Shown here one piece after another: positions 28,723-40,190 of a DNA stretch of 64,000 nt; position 1 is the stretch's first letter; each line of letters begins with the position of its first letter. Made by a program: the position numbers and the translations under genes. The notes under the pieces are model-generated. The model worked only from the letters and a program-made list of their open reading frames with translations, was not told the origin of the DNA and searched no databases. The stretch spans positions 6,482,386-6,546,385 of the forward strand of contig NC_087063.1 of NCBI RefSeq assembly GCF_963678635.1, given 5' to 3'. This DNA comes from Symsagittifera roscoffensis. Taxonomy: Eukaryota > Xenacoelomorpha > Acoela > Convolutidae.

Positions 28723-31385
28723 GCAGTAAGATGAGACCAAGATATTGTGTCTTCAAAAAGTAGGCCTCACAGCGAAGTTTACATGAACCAGCTAATTCAT
28801 GAACAGAAGAAATGATTAGTACTGATTTTATAAGAAATGTGGTTGAAGTTTCATTTAACATCACGCACCTAATAAACATTCAAGTGATGCGATAAATCCA
28901 ATTGAAATGAAACAATTTTTGTATTGGTAGAAAAATCACAGTATCGATCAAACTATAATTTTTGAAACTTTTTTCCAGCATTATTTTTTTATTTGGTTAA
29001 TATAAAAAATCTTACTTTCACAACAACTCAAATTGTATAATACTCACAGCCATACACGTGCATAATTTAATCTGAACTTGGCACCAATGACCTATTTTTT
29101 TTTCAAATAGTTTAAAAGTTCGATGGACTTAATATTCCTGATCTGTGTTTTTACTTGAGCAATCGATAAGTTTGGCTCTTTTTCCTCCCCCCCCCCACCT
29201 ACACCTAATTTTACTAGTGAAGTTTTGTTCACTTTATCAGAATGTTACAAAAATTGGGGTTTAAGGAAAAAGAGTTATAACTTCCAGAAGACTCATTTGC
29301 GTTATTGATAGTTTTGATGAAAATGTTTTGCTTTCGATTTACTTTTATCAAACTTTTTAAAGAAAGCAAATTAATTGTTTATTCTAGCCTAATGTGAAGA
29401 TTTGAATGAACAAATTCGAATATTTTAAGGTGATATGTTTCAGACAAGATATAGCGAACGGATTCTCGGAGCCAGTTTGCTAGAAAACTTGAAAGCTTGT
29501 ACAGAAAAAAAAAAACTTAAATCTTGCTCTAAGAAGTTCCTTCATCTCTTCATGTCTTTATAACTTTACTTTCATCACCTTTTTTTGAAAACGAGTTTAT
29601 ATTTTCGGTTCAAAAAAGAAACTTTCTGCTGTCTGAGTTCATTTTCTTCTAGTGAATCTTGAAGTCATCAAGCATTTTTAGTGTGCTCCAACTAAATTTG
29701 TTTTTCAGTTTAATTTTAGACAAGCAGAATCGCTAATGGTTTAGTTTTGATTCATTGAATATGAATTAAAATCATTATCTTGGAGGAAGAAATCGTTTGG
29801 TCCCAGGACTGTGACTTCGGGTGCACCATGAAATAAGAGTTACCCATTCAGATGATGAGCTTTTTATTTCTAGTTCCCGTTTCCAAAATTTCAACAAGCC
29901 TTCTAAAAGGGTTAAAGCTGAGTTTGAGAAGCCCATTGGTTAAGTTTCGTGCAAAAAATAATAATACTTTTTTTATAGCAAGATGTAAAAAATAGATGCA
30001 ATTAGTTCTTCATTGTGATCATTGTATCCTATTTGGAAAATTGTAATGTAGTTTCAGAAACAAATTAACTAGCCTACAGAAGGGATGTTATGTTTATTTT
30101 TCTTCAACAGTTAAAGAAGCGCTGTGTAATGAACAATTAAGACTTTTTCAATCTGTTGGACAGTTTCAGTTTTATTCTCGAAGTTTCATCCACGATGCCT
30201 AGGTTTTTAGATAATCTTTGTGTTTTGTATGGCAACCTGCGATTTTTTGGAAACTTTTTCCTTTCCCCGCCTTTAAATCTTTACAGACAATTTTCTGATT
30301 GCTATGAAAATCGGCATATGGTTTAATTAGGCTATGGCAAACATGTTTGATAATGACAATTTCAATTCTTCTTGTAGGACCACTCGTTACATCAGAAAAA
30401 TGATGCTCAAGTGAGGTGGGGGCGGAGGAGGAAAAAAAGCCTTTTCTATTAAAAAAAATCACTTGGAAGCTACTTGCAAAAATTGAGTAAAATTATCGGT
30501 CCGGTCCTATCAGAAATGGGCGAGAAGATGTTGAGGCTTTTAGCATAGTGGTATTGCATTCACTTTCAGAACGTCAAACCGAGTGAGAAATGTAATGCCA
30601 TGGCAAAGATAGTGTTTGAGAAGGAGCTACCTTAACGCTCTAGCATCAGGTCTACCACAGCTGGACCCATTATGGATGGAACAATCGTACCATGTGAGAG
30701 TTTTAGACCCAGAAAAGATGTTCTTGAAGCGCAAGCAACGACATTTGCTCAACAAAACAACTCTTTCTGGAATGTCGGAAATGATTACACTTAGACAGGC
30801 TTTTTAAGGCCTCTTATAGCTCCTCTGTGGTTTGCAAGAACTAGAAATATCATTATAACTTTATTTTAAGGCAATTATTGGGAGTTTGCAGCTATCGGTT
30901 TTTAAATACTTAAAGATTACAATACGAGGCATAACGGTGCACTGGATAGGCGCGCAGTTTGAGTGTGTAATTCTCTGGAATCTAGAGACAAGTTTTTAAA
31001 CCTGTGAAAATTGTATCGGTTCGAAGAAAAGAAACACATAAATCAAAGAAAGATCAAAAAGAGAAGTTTTATTGAGGAATCTATTTACAGTTCACAAAAT
31101 AATTATTCTGGGCTCGTAGTGTAGCTGCCCCAAAAAACAAACCTTTGATTGAATGTATAAAATGTTTCACTTCAACTTCAGGCGTAAGTTGTATACAGAG
31201 TGAACAAAACTGCTCCTATCAAGGCAAAACTATGAATGTATGGCAAAAAAGTGCAAGGATGAAAAAAACTTTGTCAAAATAGGCCCCTATGTGGACCAAC
31301 ATTAATTTAAAAGGTTGTAATCTCTAAAAAAGTAGATAAAACGTTTTAAAATGTTTTAAATAAAACAGTAAACAATTTGGTCAAA
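28723..31385. other. AT-rich DNA without a recognisable gene
   Basis: Only short open frames with no domain. A poly-C run occurs near 29186-29196 and A/T homopolymers are frequent. A tRNA-like box A at about 30541 lacks a box B. I see nothing else that can be supported. Confidence 0.6.
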
Positions 31386-32000
31386 TTTCGGAACACTTTT
31401 TGTTCTAGAATTATAGCCGAGAAGAACCATTTTCAGAACGTGACTGAAACAATTCTGAAACGTGCCTGGAAGTTTCCAAAAGCCGATACGACAAGTAGAT
31501 TGTCGGCTTTTTGAGAGCTCGAGTCTGATTGGACACGACAATTGGCACGCAGAACATTTTGGAACACTTCTGGAACACTGTTCTCGGAACGTTCCAGAAA
31601 CGTTTCATAAGGTCTCAGCCGAGAACGAGAAACGTTTGAGACGATCTTGTTTGGTAAGGTTTTTGATGGAATATTTTGAGAACATGCCTGGAATATACGG
31701 CTGAATTATTCCAAAAAGTTCTGAAAACGTTTTGCACAAGCAATCGTTTGCAAATACAAATTTTTGCTGCAATTCAGGAATATTCGCGTGGTATATTTTG
31801 ATGTCTCTGATGGAACGTGCTGAGAATATTCCTGTAATATACGGCTGAAATATTTCAAAACGTTCTGAAAACGTTTTGCACAAGCTCTCTATTGCGCATA
31901 CAAATTTGAAAATGTTCTCAAAATATTTCCGCAAGTCATTCCGAGAAGAGTCTGACAATGTTCTACCATAGAGCCACCCAGTGACCAGTGGTGTACATAT
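31386..32000. repeat. GGAACGTT-type motif-rich repeat region with a 144-bp duplication
   Basis: GAA and TTC pentamers such as GGAACGTTCC, TTCTGGAAC and GAACATTCC recur throughout. The block beginning ATACGGCTGAA and running through GTTCTGAAAACGTTTTGCAC occurs at about 31695-31770 and 31839-31912 (period 144). Open frames on both strands here are by-products of the repeat. Confidence 0.75.
31586..31600. promoter_or_regulatory. Three-unit heat-shock-element-like site
   Basis: GGAACGTTCCAGAAA has GAA-n2-TTC-n2-GAA spacing, matching the heat-shock factor site pattern. It is one of many in the 31.4-36.6 kb region, so function is uncertain. Confidence 0.45.
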
Positions 32001-32572
32001 AGAACAACAATGACAAATAATGAGTTTGTGGGGCCAAAGTATTTGTGTTTACTATACTATCAGCATCACAGTAAATGTCATTGAATTTTGGATTCAGTAT
32101 GCCATTCAAAGATCCTGCAAAACGAAAACAGTATGGCGAAGAATAGTATGCACAAAAAGTCTTGTGCAAGAACGGTGAGTTAAGCTGGCAACATATTCAT
32201 TGTGGAGGCACAAAAAATACGGTAGCCGTGTTTTTTCAGGTCAGTCTCTACTTTGCCAGTTAAAAACGTATTTTGGTGTTTTACAGTGCCACTAAAAAAA
32301 CTCGAAAAATTCTGATGATCCCACTACAAAAGATTCTGTCCCAGTTGAATTTTTTCGGAATCGACAATTGACCTATCAGATTCAGATAACTCCCAAGATC
32401 TAATCAACGAAGGTAAGACTTTTTTAAATTATACATGTAAATGTGCGGTGAAAACCATGTTTTCTTATGGAAAACGTTTCGAAAAGTTTTTGGATTGTTC
32501 TTGGAAGATTCCTGAGGTAAGCTTTCGACATTTTGTACTTGTCATTCAATCATGTTCTGTTAAGAAGCATCA

Positions 32573-33742
32573 TTGGACTCTGGGGAAAAAGATATTGAAG
32601 AAACTGACAGTCTTTCTTGCGGCAGTTTAGTGAATGACTTAGCAATGTTATACTATACTAAAGGACTATCTGAAAAATCACTGCGCAGTGTCATGGGCTT
32701 ACTCAAAACTTACGTTGATTATGATCTTCCAAAAGACCAATGGACAATCATTGCTTGTGCTACCGAGACCAAGAAGTTTGCCGTAGAGACAAATAGTGTT
32801 TTATATATTGGTGTGGAGGAAGCACTCAGCAGAGTAGAAACTATGTGCGGCCATTTCGAAACTCACCTAGATATTTGTCTTAGCACTGACGGCCTTCCAA
32901 TTTTATCTTCGAGCAAAAAAAACTTGGCCGATTCTTCTGTCTACAGTTCAACAACCAGAAGTGGTATCAGTGGTTGCTGTTTTTTTCATGAGAGATGTTT
33001 AATTTTGATTAAATTTACCGTCTTCTGGCATTGGGAACGTTTTTGGAATATTCTGGAAACATTTTATTTTAAGGTTCACAACGGTTCAGCTTAGCCTTTC
33101 CTTCAAGTTTTCCACGAAATATGGCGTTTAAAGCACCAAACTTCTGCACCTTGGCTATTCATCTTCTTATTAACCTTCCCGAAGAATGAATCCGATTTGG
33201 AACACTCGAAACGTTCAGCTGTTTCAAGTATGAAAACACGTTGAAATACCTTAAATCGCTGACTCAGAGTCAAAAAGAACAACGCATATTCACCTGACAA
33301 AAAAGCTGCAATTTTTCTCGATGTTCAATTCAAACATCAGCCGATCAGATGCAAGAACAGATAAAGCGTGGAAATCGATCACCGATTCACCATATACCAT
33401 GAACAGATGCAATTTGCTCGATTACAAACTAAAAGATGGCGATTCTCAACTGATTTAGCAGATAGCTCCTTCGGAGAAGGTTCACGAGTGCTGCAGCTTC
33501 AGAGGATCGTTGGAAGTACAGAAGGCTTTTACGACCTAATTTTTTCTAACATTTCTAACAACACGCTCTGCTTTCAGTTGCCTATTGAGGGGAACAAGAC
33601 ATTTGAAAGTTCTGAAGTTGGTATTCTTGAAATCAAAGATCTCTCACAATGCTACTGCCAGTTGAAAGTGACCGACATAGCCTGTAAATATGTGGTCAAC
33701 AAGTTCGGTTCAAAGCTAGTGGCTTATAGACTGTTAGAGTAA
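32573..33742 (+). pseudogene. Truncated transposase-like protein gene
   Basis: The 5' part (about 32573-32960) has an SLVNDLAMLYYTKGLSEKSL..LLKTY segment and, about 75 residues on, LDICLSTDGLPILSSSKKNL. This matches the conserved N-terminal region, with a DGLP-K-SS core, of a transposase-domain protein family common in invertebrate genomes. The 3' part (33368-33742) has DSSFGEGSRVLQLQRI and an ESSEVGILEIKDLSQ phrase typical of the C-terminus of the same family, ending TAA. The large central region is absent, and the two parts are in different frames or exons with repeat DNA between. It is best read as a deletion remnant of a DNA transposon gene, with the family assigned from memory of its conserved phrases. 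Confidence 0.5.
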
Positions 33743-33774
33743 CTTGATAGACACGATCCTATCAAAACGTTCCC

Positions 33775-34090
33775 GTACCCTAGAGGGACACAGCACAGAA
33801 ACATTTTAAGAACATTCCTGATATGTTCCGTAACGTTCCCGCGTACCCTAGAGAGACACGGCACAGAAACATATTGAAAACGTTCCTAAAAGGTTCCATA
33901 ACCATTAGTACCCTTTTTTGCCGCTAGAGGCGACACCACCGGAACGTTTTCAAAATGTTCCCGAAATGTTTCCAAAACGTTCTAGTACACTTTTTCGCCA
34001 CTAGAGGGCGACACCGCAGGAACGTTTTCAAAATGTTTCCGATATGTTTCCAAAACGTTCTAGTACCCTTTTTTCGCCGCTAGAGGGAGA
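33775..34090 (+). repeat. Tandem repeat of about 75-85 bp with CTAGAGGG core
   Basis: Five units are visible, with CTAGAGGG or close variants at about 33780, 33848, 33923, 34001 and 34080. Full units also carry GGAACGTTTTCAAAATGTT and AAAACGTTCTAGTACCCTTTTT. In the best unit the core reads CCACTAGAGGGCGA (33998-34011), close to the CTCF core consensus. Confidence 0.85.
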
Positions 34091-34399
34091 TATAGATTAT
34101 TGTATATATTATTGTACTACGTCATTTGTCAAAACTCATTTGCGAAAATTAGCTTGTTTGTTCTTCTTCTTGTTTTTATGCATCAAACTGTCGATTTGTA
34201 GCTGGACCAGCAGTCAGTGGGACAGGGTTCAGGAGAGTATTGAGTTTGAAGTAGAGTAAAACATCGCGGATTACGACGAGTTACCCGATATTTTCAGACC
34301 CATATGTGATTTGCTCAATATGACTCTCCCGTACTTCGTTATGCTTTTCGGCGACAAGACATCTTCAAACGCTCCGAAGAGTTAGAGTTTGCCATCCAC

Positions 34400-36234
34400 A
34401 ACTTCCTGTGCCATCCAGTGCTTCTGGTTCCCTAAAGGAAGAGAGTTGAAGGCAATCCTAGGTTGCATTCCACCAAATGAGTCCTGGAACAAAAGTCAGG
34501 TATTAAAAGTTTATCAAGACTGTTTTTATGGTTTTCTCGTTGTACTTTCCTGATGGTTTCATGTGGCAGAAACATTTCTGAATGTTTTAAAAATGTTGGC
34601 AACGTTAGAACGTTTTAGAATGGTTTAGAACGTTTTGAATACATTAGTGAGTTATGTAGGGCCGAGACATCGAACCTTTGCACCTTGACGCTACGGAAAA
34701 CGAGAGACAGAGACCACAAAAGAGGATTGCCAAAGTGATTAGTCAAGGATCCATGGAGGACTTGGCTAGTTGCACTTCCTCTGACGCGGTTCAAGCCGCT
34801 AAGAAACTAAAAACTCTGCCTCGTTCGAAAGATGACGTTGCGCTGGATAACCGAATTCAACACGCTGCCAAAGATCCCCGGCAACCAAAGTTTCCTAAAG
34901 TGAGTGTTTCAAACATAATTCTAAGTACGTTGTATATCAAAAACTGTTGCAAAAATGATGAAGTTTCAAGATTGTTTTGAGATGTTCCAAGAATGTTCCA
35001 AGAATGTTCCCTAATGATTGTTTTGTTCCGAGTGTTCAGAGTAAGAGGGACAATAGTGACGTTGCGCTGAACAAGGAAAATCCAGTTCAACACGCTTTCA
35101 AAGACCCCCGGCAATTAAAACTGTCTAAAGTGAGTGTTTCAAACATAATTCTAAGTATGTTGTTTCTCGAAAACTGTTGCAAAGGTGATGAAGTTTCAAG
35201 AATGTTTTGAAGATGTTCCAAGAATGTTCCGGTTCCAAGAATGTCCTCAACGATTGTTTTGTTCAGAATTTTCTGAAATTCCACAACAGAAAACACTTGT
35301 GAACGATCTTGATGATGATGAGGATGAACCAGAGGAGGATCTACCTAAGAGTCCCGCTACACCCACAAAAGAATCCGTCAACGACGATCTTCAGAACTTC
35401 TCTCTGTCTCAATTGAATGTAAGTTTCCAATGAAAGTTTCCAGAACATTCCCAGAACACACTATATAAATTTTTTCGCAAGCTATTTAATAAAACGTTTT
35501 TGGAACGTTTTGAAAACAGTTTTTACTGTTCTTACTGTAGTGTTTTTCCCAGCCCTCCTTTCTTGTGGACTCAACGGCCGAGGCCTTAGATGCCATGTTG
35601 AAGAAGCTGGAATGCATGGACGGGCGACTGCAGCGGGTCGAAGTGCAACTAGTGCTCGTAGAAGAAGGCATCGAGCGCAACGAGATAGTTTCGCCCTCAA
35701 CAAATCCCTAAAAACTTACGGCGATGAAGCCGTCAAAGCAATGTCCGAGCTTCCACTGTTGACCGTTCAAGCCTTCCATGCGTTCGACAGACAACTTGCC
35801 AAATACACATCGGTGAGAACTACGATTAATGTTTCAAAATTCGTTTCAGACACGTTCTCAGTTTGTTAATTGTGTTTTACTGGAAAATCTTCAATGTTCC
35901 GAGAATATTCCAGAAACGTTTCAGACACGTTCTCAGTTTGTCTCAGCTGAAGCAGATGCTGAAAGAGGAAATGAAGTGTTATCCGGCAATGAAACGTTCA
36001 CGATGTGCCCTGGAGCTTGTGATGGAGCCCACAGTCCTTGTGCGCTTTCGGTACAAAAGGCACACCACCAATTCCTTCCAATGCTTCAAGAAAACAACAA
36101 TAGCTGCGGTTATCATCAATGCAAAGGAGACTGATGGCATGCCGGCAGACGAAACGAGAAAGACATTGTCACAGTATTTCCGCAAGAACGCTTTCTGCCA
36201 ATCTGCGACTACCAATGTGCAGACACCTCTTTGA
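34400..36234 (+). pseudogene. DUF4806-like gene, six exons, one frameshift
   Basis: Exons by splice sites and frame: about 34400-34499, 34660-34899, 35040-35129, about 35266-35418, 35541-35812 and 35947-36234 (TGA). Exon 1 encodes a Cys/Trp/Pro segment (CFWFPKGRELKA) like the N-terminal strand region of DUF4806 proteins. Exons 2 and 3 are Lys/Asp-rich, exon 4 is acidic, and exon 5 starts with a coiled-coil. The C-terminal domain (exons 5-6) has LPLLTVQAFHAFDRQL and ends RKTLSQYFRKNAF, which fits DUF4806. Most junctions keep phase 0. One indel near 35690 breaks exon 5, and the exon 4 acceptor does not keep frame at the nearest AG. Introns are all about 130-160 bp and rich in GAA/TTC pentamers. 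DUF4806 has no established function and is common in transposon-associated genes. The gene start was not found. Confidence 0.55.
34834..35235 (+). repeat. Tandem duplication of an exon end plus intron, period 224 bp
   Basis: GACGTTGCGCTG at 34834 and 35058 starts two copies that share the exon part (TTCAACACGCT..AAAGA.CCCCGGCAA), the donor site with GTGAGTGTTTCAAACATAA, and most of the intron up to GATGTTCCAAGAATGTTCC. Exon 3 of the DUF4806-like gene is thus a copy of the end of exon 2. Confidence 0.85.
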
Positions 36235-36423
36235 TTTTTAGACTGAACTGTTCTTTGTTTCTGTCTTGATTCATTTGGTATTCAACTTGATAACTTCTGA
36301 ATTTAAAATTGTTTATTTTATCTGATATTTTTCCACACAATTTCCATATCTGGCAATAGTCGGAAAGCCAAATGACCGTTCCATTTTGTTCCAATCCGAG
36401 TTTGAAAACTGTTCCACAAGTGT

Positions 36424-36446
36424 TTCAAGAACGTTCCGGAACGTTC
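36424..36446. promoter_or_regulatory. Five-unit heat-shock-element-like site
   Basis: Alternating TTC and GAA triplets at 36424, 36429, 36434, 36439 and 36444, each separated by exactly two bases, the spacing of strong heat-shock factor sites. It lies 190 bp after the end of the DUF4806-like gene. Confidence 0.5.
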
Positions 36447-36520
36447 CAACTGCCGAACTCAACCATCTGAACATACGACATAAATACTCAAAATGAGTTC
36501 CGACTTCTCAAAATGATTTG

Positions 36521-36538
36521 GAACGTTCTGGAACATTC
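36521..36538. promoter_or_regulatory. Four-unit heat-shock-element-like site
   Basis: GAACGTTCTGGAACATTC reads GAA-n2-TTC-n2-GAA-n2-TTC without a mismatch. It marks the right edge of the GAA/TTC-rich region. Confidence 0.5.
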
Positions 36539-37569
36539 TTGCTATACTTATGGAACACCCAATTGTTTACTGGGTTAGCATTCTTCAATTTAAGAAAATT
36601 ATTGAACGCGTTGCCAATATGTCGCCCTCATGAAAGAGGTGCCAAACTGAAGTACAAAATTGAAAAACAATTCTCGTGGTTTCATGAAAATCGCAAAATT
36701 GAATCTAAAAAAACCCCAAAGGATGTTTTTGGTTTTTTCTGTGCGCTTAACTATATCTTAATGGACTATACTTGCTTATCTTTAACTCACATCTTTGGCT
36801 ACAGCCGTAACCTCCACAAATTTGATGAAGTGATTGCACATTAATCCTGCACACTTAGTGTTTTTAACTTTTTCCTCTCCGTGCTCGTTCAGGTCTAATC
36901 CAATCCCCTTCTCCCGATATTTAGAGCCCGGTCCAATTGAATCAAAATTTGCAAAATGTTCTTGCACTCTTTTCGGCAAGTTTATGCCAGGCGGTGATGC
37001 GTCTACGTCACGTGTCAAATTAAGAAAATGGTACGCACTTGCTATGTAATCATAGTTTGCACCAATTTCTTCATCTAAAATGCCAAATAAGAAACTATAT
37101 TCTTAAAACTATTTTGTTTCCGATACTCATCGCACACTTCTTGTTTTACCATTTATTGACAATAAAATGATTTCAATCAATTTTATACAGACTATTTAGC
37201 AAAGAACTTTAACCCAAAAAAGTAGCCAAAACTCACTGGTCTATTTTTTATTTCTTTTTTGTAATAAAAAAGTAGCCAAAACTCACGTTTTACTCACTGG
37301 TCCATTTAGAAATCTAAATACTATAAAAAATTGGTTTTATTTTGACTTTAAATTTTCCTCTCATTGCTATCAAACGAGAGAGAAAAACGCAAATAAAATA
37401 TAACGCACGCATTCAATAGTCTTTTCATTTTGATGCTTGGCTTGTACAATAAAACATAGTATAAATGATATTTAAAATTTCTGAACCAGAACTGGTTTTT
37501 TCTTTAAAAGATTCTTCTAATACTTTGCATAACAAAATTCTAACTTTGATAATGAAAATGAGTTGAAAG

Positions 37570-37850
37570 AAAACCTCCGCTTACGCGTTAATAGCGCGAA
37601 ATTTATCGCGCGTTAATTGTCCCAAATTGGCCAAAATGGCAGTCTTTAAACCCCCGTAACTTTATGAAAAATGATCACAGGTAAAATATCTTTTCAAATT
37701 CAAGCTCAGGACAACAATAGCTTTTGAATGATAAAAAAAAAATTTCGTCAAAAATGGCTAAATAAAAAGTCAAAATTTGACTGAAGAAAAAACCCCACCC
37801 CGAGCACAAATATTCCGTTACTTTCGTATCGAAAGTCGGAACAATAACAA
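37570..37850. repeat. Third, partial copy of the left-flank dispersed repeat
   Basis: From CTCCGCTTACGCGTTAATAGCG through CCCAAATTGGCCAAAAT and GTCAAAATTTGACTGAAGAAAA to TTCCGTTACTTTCGTATCGAAAG it follows 2580-2850 closely. The GC-rich palindromic start (GCGCGAAAT..ATCGCGCG) is better preserved than in the left copies. Confidence 0.85.
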
Positions 37851-37904
37851 CCAAAAACTCAAGATTGAAATACAAAAACGTGGATTTTTATTTGTACAAG
37901 TTCG

Positions 37905-38050
37905 CTACATTTACGCAAAAGCTTATCATATTATCTGCTGTTGTGTTAGGTCGTTTCAAAAGTTGCTTAGCATGTTTTTGTTCGGACTATTTGAAAAATG
38001 AAGAGGAATTTCGTATTCGGGTGTTTTTTTCCGCACAAAATCAGCTTTCA
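37905..38050. repeat. Dispersed repeat, pair member of 40040-40190
   Basis: Shares CGCTACA(T)TTACGCAA(A)AGCTT, a ..TTTTTGTTC.GAC.ATTTGAAAAATGAAGAGGA block and the following GTGTTTT with 40040-40190. Identity is moderate. No protein. Confidence 0.6.
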
Positions 38051-40039
38051 CACAAATAATCTTCCAAATAAAAACAATTTAAATTTTTTGAAGACAAGTG
38101 TTAAAAATTATGCCTAACTCATTAAATTTCTACGCGTTTGTTAATTTCTATTTTCGCACTACGCAGAGACTGCATTGCTAAGCTGGATTTTAAGTTTTTC
38201 TGTAGTTTTTTATAAATGTGGTCGAAATATTCTGTGCTACTTGCACAGTAACCGGCTATGTTTGCTCATATTATAAAATAGAGTCAGATTTGTTTTAAAT
38301 TGTTTTAAAAAAATCTCAGAAAGAAGAAAATACCATTTAGAACTTTCCGATGCCTTGAGCTGCCTTGAAATAGGTAATTCATTTGGGACTATTATTCTTT
38401 GTTTCAGAATTGTGTAAGGCTTACGCATCAAATTTTTTCTACGCAGAAGTCATTCCGACATTTGTTTAGTCAAATAATTTTAATTTATTTTGTCTTTTTT
38501 GTTTTTCTGATGCCATCAGTCTCATTTTGCCATGTTTTTTTTTTCAATTTTAAAATCTTTTTACACGCTCATTGCTTTTCGGACTTTTATTAAAACCTAA
38601 AAAAAGGACATTGCTTTATGTATTTAAATTGATTCGATATACTACTATTTTTTTTTTGAAAAATGGCTCAGATAAAATTTCTAGTTCTAAAAAATTTATT
38701 TTCTTATTGTGTGCATAATAAAAAAAATAAGCTAGACGAAATCTTGCTACATTCACTTTTAAAAAATTGTTTTTGTTTACTGGAAAAAAAATAACTGCGC
38801 AGCATTTTGCAGAAGTTAGAGGCCAAATATTTATACTTGTTCAGCAACCTGCATCAAAAAACTTTCCTGGAAATGTTTCATAAAAAGGAACGTTTTTGAT
38901 AAGAATATTATCCGCCCATGTTCCTCGCTTCATGGTAACTGAACGGCAACCATTTTCTGATGGAATCACTCCAATTTTCCTTTAGCAAGGCTTGCATGAA
39001 AGTTTTTATAATATTCTTAAACTCAAATTTTTTTCAATTTTTTATTGCTTTTAAAATGGTTGGATAGATAACAACTCAGTTATTAGCGAAAACTTAGAAA
39101 TAGTTGAACTGGCTCTATAATGAGTCTCAAGTTACTCTTCAAAATCTTGATCTGATTTTGACTTCAGAGCTTCATTATTTAGAATTAATTTTGTTTCGAT
39201 GAAAACAAACATTGAGTTTTAAAACTGCCAAAAGACACTTTGAAAAGTTTAAGACAATATGGAAACCAAAAAAAATTTAAATGAAAATTTTGAGCAGGTT
39301 TCAAATTTTGAATGTATGACTACGATTAACAAATGGAAGTAACCACAGCGTTCTGAAACAATTTTTTAAACAAATTCTTAAAAATTTATTTGGTGAGACA
39401 TATTTTATATCAGACTAGTGTACTTTCATTGTTTAGTAGTAGTGTTTGCTATCCATTTAACAAAAAAAATGAGCTGCTCTTAAAAAAATCAAAAGTAAAA
39501 CAGCAAAAAAATGAGCCTGAACTAATTTTTCTGATACTTTAAGATATAATGATTTAGTATCCTTTCTCAAAACGTTTCCCTGACAAAAGCAATAAATGAA
39601 GAAAATTAAAAAAAAAAACTTATATTTACTCGATTTTCCCTCCCATCATGGTAAATGTACGGCAAACGTTTTCTGACGTCAGCACTCTTAAATCAAATTA
39701 GCAAGTTTTCGAGCTGGCATGAAAGTTTGATTGCATAAACCACAGCTCAGTTGCGATAAGAATAAAAAGTTTTTGAAATTTTTTTTGTCTTTCAAACTTC
39801 AACCGTTTGTATCGAAGAGAGAATCAGAAGGCTTCAAAAACTTAAATATAATCATTCATCGACACTTATGCAGTTGTTAGAAGCACATTTAGCTTAACTG
39901 TGTTGTGATATGAAATTCCATGACAAAAAACATTTTGACACCTTAAATCAAAATAGAAGTTTCGACTTTACGCGCAATCAATAACATTAACAAATTGCTG
40001 TTTGAATATCCAAAACTTGCATTTTTTAAATATAAAAAA

Positions 40040-40190
40040 AACGCTACAATTACGCAAGAGCTTGTCGTATGATCTCTGTTTTTTTATTAGTTCAAAATTG
40101 GTTACCGCGTTTTTGTTCTGACCATTTGAAAAATGAAGAGGATTTTTTTTTATTCATGTGTGTTTTAGCTTTTTTGTTTTCCGAGCGATC
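40040..40190. repeat. Dispersed repeat, pair member of 37905-38050
   Basis: Second copy of the pair, same orientation, with ATTTGAAAAATGAAGAGGA at its centre and more T-rich ends. About 2.1 kb from the first copy. Confidence 0.6.

Noticed and set aside
30535-30600. tRNA-like segment with TTAGCATAGTGGTAT
   Set aside because: Resembles a D-arm, but the anticodon stem is imperfect and the T-arm is not recognisable; too weak to call.
36518-36844. 108-codon frame right of the heat-shock-like sites
   Set aside because: No recognisable domain, A/T-biased codons, no splice or start context.
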